From Bacillota bacterium (GTDB lineage Bacteria > Bacillota > Clostridia > Acetivibrionales > DSM-1351): 47,810 bases of DNA. Each line of letters starts with the position of its first letter. The first letter of the stretch is position 1. Shown piece by piece: positions 43,321 through 47,810 of this stretch. Under the pieces are notes generated by a model. The model had not been told where the DNA came from, searched no databases, and saw only the letters and a program-made list of their open reading frames with translations. The stretch lies in assembly GCA_023409265.1 (NCBI GenBank), contig JAEYHZ010000026.1:1-47810 (forward strand). The letters run 5' to 3'. The translations under genes and the position numbers were made by a program.

Positions 43321-43414
43321 ACTAACCTCCATTTCCCAATATATACTTTCCAGACTAAAGTCTTTTAAGCTATCCTTCCTTTTATTGATAAATCGTATAG
43401 AGCTTTGATAACTG

Positions 43415-43792
43415 CTAGAACATACTTTCGTTGTATAATATATAGTCGTCGGAAGAAGTTTTTGAGGAAAAAATCGAAGCTGTTACCAGCATTTCCTTTC
43501 CCGTATTCCTTACCTGATGCCTTGAATTGGCAGGAAAAAAAACCGCGTCCCCTTTTACAAAATCCACAAGTTCCCCGTCAATCCAGGCTTGTCCCTGTCC
43601 TTCAACAATGTAGATAACTTCCTCAATGTTTCTGTGGGCATGCAGTGGTTTTACTATAGCTTCGGGAAAACAATGCATTATAGCAATACTCATTTGCTCC
43701 GCTCCGACAGTCCTGTCTGTTATAATCCATCTGAGATCCCTTCCCTCAAGATGTACAGGCTCAACATCCTTTAAAGAAACTTTCTTTTTCAT
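43415..43792 (-). CDS. Cupin-domain protein
   Basis: 125-residue single-domain cupin. Motif 1 is PLHAHRNIEEVIYIVEGQGQ with three metal ligands (two His, Glu); motif 2 is KGDAVFFPANSRHQVRNTG with a further His. The start at 43792 follows GGGGGAG; an upstream start would add 15 residues. It heads the catabolic run, 95 nt before the DUF4038 gene. Such cupins act as sugar isomerases/epimerases, pyran-ring mutases or binding proteins; the reaction cannot be read from the sequence. Confidence 0.85.
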   Translation of the reverse strand: MKKKVSLKDVEPVHLEGRDLRWIITDRTVGAEQMSIAIMHCFPEAIVKPLHAHRNIEEVIYIVEGQGQAWIDGELVDFVKGDAVFFPANSRHQVRNTGKEMLVTASIFSSKTSSDDYILYNESMF

Positions 43793-43823
43793 TCCGGCTC
43801 CCCCTTTACGGTTGTTATTGTAT

Positions 43824-43855
43824 GAAGTACTCGTCACCTTTGAAGATGGTACTTC
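43824..43855 (-). promoter_or_regulatory. Inverted repeat in the cupin operon leader, possible operator
   Basis: GAAGTAC (43824-43830) and GTACTTC (43849-43855) form a perfect 7-bp inverted repeat with 18 nt between, 30-60 bp before the cupin start. Possible promoters lie upstream (minus strand TTGGAT, 18 nt, TTATAA near 43870-43899), so a protein bound here could block elongation. No T-run follows. Confidence 0.4.
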
Positions 43856-44053
43856 TATTATCGCCTCTTATAAGTTGAGTATAGTTAATAAATCCAAGGA
43901 GATACAGAAACTACTTTAAGAAACTGTTATCAATTTTAATCTATATGTTTCAAGAGATTTTGACCGGGATAAAGTCTATAACAATTTTAAGATATTTATA
44001 ACTTTTTTAATAATACTGTCCAAACCTCAAAGGTTTTTGACAGCTGCACCAAA

Positions 44054-44077
44054 AAGGCTGCCATTAATGGCAGCCTT
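44054..44077 (-). terminator. Intrinsic terminator overlapping the sigK fragment stop
   Basis: A 24-bp perfect palindrome AAGGCTGCCATTAATGGCAGCCTT, followed on the minus strand by a T-run (CCTTTTTGG). The TAA stop of the sigK fragment is in its loop. Confidence 0.88.
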
Positions 44078-44351
44078 CAGGTTTTAATTCTTTGCTTAAT
44101 TTTTTGATTGCTTTTTTCTCAATCCTTGATACATAAGACCTCGAAATTCCAAGCATTTTTGCTATTTCACGCTGAGTTTTACTTGAACCGTTCAGTAAAC
44201 CGTATCTTAACTCCAAAACTACCTTTTCTCTGTTTTTAAGAGTACCCTTCATTTTGCTGTACAGCCTCTTTACCTGCATTTTAAGCTCTACCTCATCCAC
44301 AACAGACTCAGAGTCATTGCTAATCAGATCAATTAGTGTGATTTCATTGCC
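44064..44351 (-). pseudogene. sigK: 3' part of sigK (sporulation sigma-K), regions 3-4 only
   Basis: The reading frame gives GNEITLIDLISNDSESVVDE, then a sigma-70 region 4 with TLKNREKVVLELRYGLL and the helix-turn-helix KTQREIAKMLGISRSYVSRI followed by EKKAIKKLSKEL. The last stretches match SigK so closely that assignment is firm. Regions 1-2, needed for core binding and -10 recognition, are missing. Upstream of GNEI the frame continues for about 13 codons of unrelated sequence (up to 44390) to a stop. An internal GTG at 44300 gives a 78-residue ORF. The cut falls at AATGA, the short repeat used for skin excision in B. subtilis. Either a DNA-rearranged gene, as with spoIIIC, or a dead fragment. 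Confidence 0.8.
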
Positions 44352-44464
44352 TTCTACATGTTGTATATTATTATCAAATAAATATTTTAATTATAATGTA
44401 AGCGTATTCGTGGTATTTGAGCGGTTTGGGCCATGCATGAAACGAGGCATTTCTTTAATAACTA

Positions 44465-44493
44465 TTCTCAAAAAAAGGTGCTTCTGCTACAAT
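44465..44493 (+). promoter_or_regulatory. Likely promoter of the small zinc-ribbon ORF
   Basis: TTCTCA (44465-44470), a 17-nt spacer and TACAAT (44488-44493). The -35 is weak, the -10 good. A leader of about 75 nt would follow. Confidence 0.4.
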
Positions 44494-44574
44494 AGAAAGA
44501 GAATTTTTTCTTGATGAAAAGCAAAGAAAAGTCTCTAGTCTTAAAGAATGTAATAATATTAAAGGAGAATATGT

Positions 44575-44820
44575 ATGACTGAAAGTAACATAAATGAGTT
44601 TGCACTGTTTGGAACTTGCTGTAAAGATCTTGAAAAGGTAATAACTATACCTCAAAATACCTTCTTTTTTGTTAGTGAAGAAAAAATTTTGTATATGTCA
44701 GTTGGTTATGCCAATACAGAAGAAGGTACTGCATGGTTTGATCAAGCTATAATCTACTGCCCTTTTTGTGGTACAAAACTTCAGGATAAAGCGTTGATTT
44801 CTAAAAGAGTTAAAAAATAA
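44575..44820 (+). CDS. Small hypothetical protein with a C-terminal zinc-ribbon-like CxxC
   Basis: 81 residues, the only plus-strand gene in the window that I accept. AGGAGA precedes the ATG, a promoter-like pair lies upstream and a perfect terminator follows the stop, so it is a complete monocistronic unit. It contains a CC pair (ALFGTCCKDLEK) and ends AIIYCPFCGTKLQDK, a knuckle that could bind zinc together with the upstream cysteines. No membrane segment. The family is not known to me. Its opposite direction and AT-rich surroundings suggest an accessory, perhaps element-borne gene. Confidence 0.7.
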   Translation: MTESNINEFALFGTCCKDLEKVITIPQNTFFFVSEEKILYMSVGYANTEEGTAWFDQAIIYCPFCGTKLQDKALISKRVKK

Positions 44821-44867
44821 GCAACTTTAATACTTCAGATTGAACTATTAAAGTTGCTTATTTTTTC
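44819..44867 (+). terminator. Intrinsic terminator of the small zinc-ribbon ORF
   Basis: AAGCAACTTTAATA pairs perfectly with TATTAAAGTTGCTT (14 bp) across a 13-nt loop, followed by ATTTTTTC on the plus strand. Confidence 0.88.
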
Positions 44868-44970
44868 ATGCTAAAGTATGCTTGTCTATAACACTGATCA
44901 AATTGCATCCTATTTAGTCTCAATATAAATGAAATTTCGTCAACAACCACAATTCTATTATCAAATGGCT

Positions 44971-45332
44971 TCAGAGTATTAAAATTTCAATATGGAAATT
45001 CTCATATCGTTCCCATATAAATTCGCAGTCATTATAAGATAGTATAAACGTCCCTTTTATATCCTTCAGCACCCTATAAAGCCGATCATGATCCTCCTGG
45101 GAGAACTGAGTCTGGTAATACTTTTCGGTACAGTAGTATGGTATATCAAGATAAAACAGTTAGTCGGCCTATCGTAAACTTTAATCAAATTTTCAAAATC
45201 CTTATTTTCTACAACTACTTCTGTAACATTTAAGGTGAAAACTCTTGTCTTTACATTGAATCGCCTCTTTAGTACACCATCGTATGCAATGCATATATAA
45301 TTGGAATATATGCATCCATTCAGGGTGTCCAT
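44971..45332 (-). pseudogene. Remnant of a phage-type D12-class adenine DNA methyltransferase
   Basis: Two overlapping minus-strand frames join into a Dam-like sequence. The first reads VVENKDFENLIKVYDRPTNC and then slips. The next frame continues FYLDIPYYCTEKYYQ, which carries the DPPY-type catalytic motif as DIPY, and GTFILSYNDCEFIWERYENF, typical of D12 methylases. Without the slip the ORF is a meaningless 88 codons. N-terminal SAM motif I and the C-terminus are missing. A third frame after 44971 stays open down to about 44870 and may be another shred. Such methylases are common in prophages; this one is dead. Confidence 0.75.
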
Positions 45333-45545
45333 TTACGATTTTAATATTACTAAGAGGACATATTTTTCTACATGTATTGTAACTAATATTATATTGGATA
45401 TCCAGTTATAGAATATTAATAAACCCAGCAATTTAGTATTTTAAAACCATTAGGATACTTATTATATCTAACCAAACTTTTCAAAACCCTGTAAAGTATT
45501 TATAAAACAGTATTTAGAATTACTGAAAACTTAACATTTACCTGT

Positions 45546-46430
45546 TTAATCATTTATCCATTTCAAGATGTTATTTGGGTCATATTTTAAATCATCTAAA
45601 CTACTCCAAACGACAGTTTCATCTGTAACTTTACTTTCACCGTGATAATCAGAGCCACACGACATTAATAAGTTATTCTTTATGCAATATTCCTCAAGAA
45701 TTTGAGTTTGTTCTTGAGTAAAAGTAGGATAGTAGACCTCAATTCCGTCTATAATGTTTTTGTTCATAAGTTTATCTAAAAAAGCAACATGGTTAGAAAT
45801 ATTGTACTTAAATAGATGAGCTACAAATACTTTTCCACCTGCATTTCTGATTACATCTGAACATTCTTTTGCATTTGGCGTATTAATAGAGAAATCAATA
45901 TATAAAATAAATTTACTATTGCAAGTACAGCTTCTATAAAAGCAGTCGGAATCATTCCATTCCTTCTCAGTGAACATTATCCTATTTCCTTCATACTTTT
46001 TAATCTCTTTGTAAATTCTAGCAACAGGATACTCAACTTGAGGGTTATATACAATTTCCGAATTAATTTTTATCTTATTAGTATGACATAGCTTTACTAA
46101 ATGGTTAAACTCATTTTTAAGGTTCTCATGCTGTTTTTCTTTACTATATTTAGAATCCAGCCATTTTTTTAGTTCAACATAGTTAAAATTATATGCCAAT
46201 AATTCAATTTTAGCTCCATCAAACACTGCGTTTAGCTCTGCTCCAACTAATACTTTTCCATTAAATATACTTTCTACTTCAGAGTTTAAAAGTTCAATAT
46301 GCGCTCCTACTGAATCATGATCTGTAATCGCTAATATATCAATATTTTTATACTTAGCATATTTAAGCAAATCGCTTACGCTAAACTTTCCATCTGAATG
46401 TGTTGTATGAGTATGTAAATCAATAATCAC
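45546..46430 (-). CDS. PHP-domain phosphoesterase
   Basis: 294 residues. Metal-binding PHP motifs are in order: IIDLHTHTTHSDGKFSV (I), AITDHDSV (II), VGAELNA (III), FVAHLFKY and the C-terminal SCGSDYHGESKV (IV). The layout is that of stand-alone PHP phosphatases such as nucleoside 3',5'-bisphosphate phosphatases (YciV/TrpH-like), with an insertion at about 120-190 containing a CTC cysteine pair. The GTG at 46430 has GGAG nine nt upstream; a TTG start at 46460 would add ten residues. It is monocistronic. The substrate is open. Its AT-rich codons match the region rather than the core genes. Confidence 0.85.
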   Translation of the reverse strand: MIIDLHTHTTHSDGKFSVSDLLKYAKYKNIDILAITDHDSVGAHIELLNSEVESIFNGKVLVGAELNAVFDGAKIELLAYNFNYVELKKWLDSKYSKEKQHENLKNEFNHLVKLCHTNKIKINSEIVYNPQVEYPVARIYKEIKKYEGNRIMFTEKEWNDSDCFYRSCTCNSKFILYIDFSINTPNAKECSDVIRNAGGKVFVAHLFKYNISNHVAFLDKLMNKNIIDGIEVYYPTFTQEQTQILEEYCIKNNLLMSCGSDYHGESKVTDETVVWSSLDDLKYDPNNILKWIND

Positions 46431-46556
46431 AATTATTTTCTCCAATCTACAATTTTTCAAGTAATAACTTTCTTTAAAAATGTTGTTTCTTGGGGTAATA
46501 AAAATATCAAATGCATACCCATTGTGGTAATATACTTGATTTAAATATTCTATAAC

Positions 46557-46565
46557 ATTATAGCA
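46557..46565 (-). promoter_or_regulatory. Extended -10 promoter of the PHP gene
   Basis: TGCTATAAT on the minus strand, a full extended -10 element, about 125 nt before the GTG start. No clear -35. Confidence 0.45.
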
Positions 46566-46947
46566 TATTTAAATTAATGATTATCATTGATCTTTCGATT
46601 TATCAACACCTAAGACTTGATATTCTATAGGTTCATTCAGATACATTAATATCATTTTACAATACAAAGCTATATAATGGAATATTCAACATAATTTTAA
46701 GCAAATGTGAACCATCGCAATCAGATTGTGACAAATTAAAATAAGCCCCCAAGGAATTCTCTCTGAGGGAGGGTTGCTATATTTCTAACATAACCAGCTG
46801 ATACATATCCTGGTTTAATCACATCGATAACAAAGGCCTTTACTTTATTATCCTTTATATCAATAACCCTGATATTCCTTCAACCCGTATTCCCGATATG
46901 ATGCGACGTATTTTTCTTATTTTGCGCTCTAAATTGAGCATAAAAAA

Positions 46948-46974
46948 CGCACATCATTTAAAACTGAATGTGCG
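46948..46974 (-). terminator. Intrinsic terminator of the GNAT gene
   Basis: CGCACAT and ATGTGCG pair around a 13-nt loop; GTTTTTTATG follows on the minus strand. It lies about 110 nt past the acetyltransferase stop. Confidence 0.75.
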
Positions 46975-47083
46975 GTAGTAAATTAAACAATCTATTTTAT
47001 TGGTTTTCAGAATCTCTTGTTTGATAACTATTTTATGATGTAATGCAAGAATTGTGTTGCAATTTCATCTATTCATGACTTTC

Positions 47084-47584
47084 TCATTTATTGATTGAAT
47101 AAATGTTTACCTTTTCATTTGCATAATTTGCTTCTCGAGTATATTCCATACCAATTTTTTTCAATACAGATATTGATTGTAGGTTCTCTGGTTCAACTGT
47201 AGCAATTAGTTTTTTAAGTTTTAAAGATTTAAAAGCATAGTTAATACAAGCAATAGCCCCTTCTGTTGCGTATCCTTTATTCCAATATTCCTTACCTATC
47301 ATGAATGCTAAACAGTTTTCCTGTTTGCCTTCAATTTCTTGATTTAATATCCCTATTTGACCTATAAAAGCACCTGTACTCCTTTCGTATACCGCCCAAT
47401 AGTCATAACCGTATTTTTTATAAGATTCAATAGCTATATCCAACCATTTCTGTGTACCAGTTATATTTATAGTACCTGAACAATACCTCATTACAATTGG
47501 GTCGCTTAAAAGAAGGAATAATTTATCAACATCCGCTTGTGTAAATTCTCTAAAAACTAACCTGTTGGTCTGAAGTATAGCCAT
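47084..47584 (-). CDS. GNAT-family N-acetyltransferase, RimJ/RimL-like
   Basis: 166-residue acetyl-CoA-dependent acetyltransferase. It opens LQTNRLVFREFTQADVDKLF, the usual start of the RimJ/RimL/ribosomal-protein branch. The acetyl-CoA loop is IGKEYWNKGYATEGAIACIN, and the C-terminal part has ATVEPENLQSISVLKKIGM. The start at 47584 has GGTGGAG six nt upstream; a GTG four codons earlier is possible. It is monocistronic. The acceptor could be an alarmone, antibiotic, peptide or protein N-terminus, and cannot be fixed from sequence. Confidence 0.9.
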   Translation of the reverse strand: MAILQTNRLVFREFTQADVDKLFLLLSDPIVMRYCSGTINITGTQKWLDIAIESYKKYGYDYWAVYERSTGAFIGQIGILNQEIEGKQENCLAFMIGKEYWNKGYATEGAIACINYAFKSLKLKKLIATVEPENLQSISVLKKIGMEYTREANYANEKVNIYSINK

Positions 47585-47810
47585 ACTCTTCTCCACCTTA
47601 ATATATATTTTAGAGTTTATTTCAATAAGACCATCACAATATATACATTATACTACATCTGGAATTTATTTAAATATCCAATCCTACCGCACTATTCAGT
47701 TGTCAACGAATCATGATAGGCCATCGCAGCCGCAAATGAAAATAGGTAGTTGCCATTCTAGAGCTCATCTTATTTCTGTTATATAATTAACTGGCAGGAA
47801 TAAGTTTGAA

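Larger units (their letters stand above)
46431..47083 (-). other. Gene-poor spacer between the PHP and GNAT genes
   Basis: 653 bp. It holds an extended -10 promoter for the PHP gene (46557-46565) and a terminator for the GNAT gene (46948-46974). Between them, on the minus strand at about 46736-46882, an open stretch of some 48 codons without a start reads like protein (VKAFVIDVIKPGYVSAGYVR), ending at a stop; it looks like a gene scrap I cannot identify. The rest is featureless AT-rich DNA. Confidence 0.45.

Noticed and set aside
44971..45332. The 88-codon ORF at 45066-45332 as a functional gene
   Set aside because: Its second half makes no sense in that frame, while a shifted frame restores the methylase motifs.
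1..47810. tRNA and rRNA genes
   Set aside because: No cloverleaf with a TTCGA-type T-loop and no rRNA-like block were recognised on reading; a tRNA scan would settle it.

Overview
The window reads as the chromosome of a low-GC, Gram-positive, endospore-forming Clostridium-group bacterium. The grounds are AT-rich DNA, GGAGG-type ribosome binding sites, a Gram-positive PolC, the rpsB-to-infB gene order, and the 3' end of sigK. The gene set resembles mesophilic cellulolytic clostridia (Ruminiclostridium type), but that is inference from memory. Nearly every gene lies on the minus strand, so transcription runs from high to low coordinates.

Core region (1-18.1 kb). In transcription order: rpsB, tsf, pyrH, frr, a small conserved-looking ORF, uppS, cdsA, dxr, rseP, ispG, rlmA-like, polC, rimP, nusA, ylxR, ylxQ and the 5' part of infB, which runs off the window start. 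It covers translation, replication, envelope lipid synthesis and two steps of the MEP isoprenoid pathway. Readable signals include a sigma-A promoter for rpsB, several intrinsic terminators, stem-loops in leaders and spacers, and two stop/start overlaps that couple ylxQ and infB to upstream translation. Middle region (18.2-24.3 kb): a MATE exporter, an acyl-CoA-synthetase-like enzyme, an ECF sigma factor with a DUF4179 membrane partner, and a RibD/DHFR-like reductase.

Catabolic locus (24.4-43.9 kb). About 19 kb of collinear minus-strand genes: cupin, GH140-like DUF4038 hydrolase without a signal peptide, split transketolase, a YesM/YesN-type sensor and AraC-type regulator, a PPC/DUF296 protein, a sugar-type ABC importer without an ATPase, an RraA-like aldolase, a zinc alcohol dehydrogenase, HMG-CoA lyase, class I-like HMG-CoA reductase, an AP-endonuclease-2-type sugar isomerase, a D-2-hydroxyacid dehydrogenase and glycerate kinase. 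The combination suggests uptake and breakdown of a branched or acyl-decorated glycoside. Carbon could leave as acetoacetate plus acetyl-CoA, pyruvate, pentose phosphates and 2-phosphoglycerate. The same cell has dxr and ispG, so an HMG-CoA reductase beside an HMG-CoA lyase is more likely catabolic than biosynthetic. This is the best candidate here for an undescribed system.

End region (44-47.8 kb). More AT-rich and gene-poor: a 3' fragment of sigK cut off at an AATGA sequence, a small zinc-ribbon ORF with its own promoter and terminator, a frameshifted phage-type Dam methylase remnant, a PHP phosphoesterase and a GNAT acetyltransferase. The sigK fragment beside phage-like debris suggests one end of a skin-like intervening element, or its decayed remains. 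No tRNA, rRNA or CRISPR was recognised.
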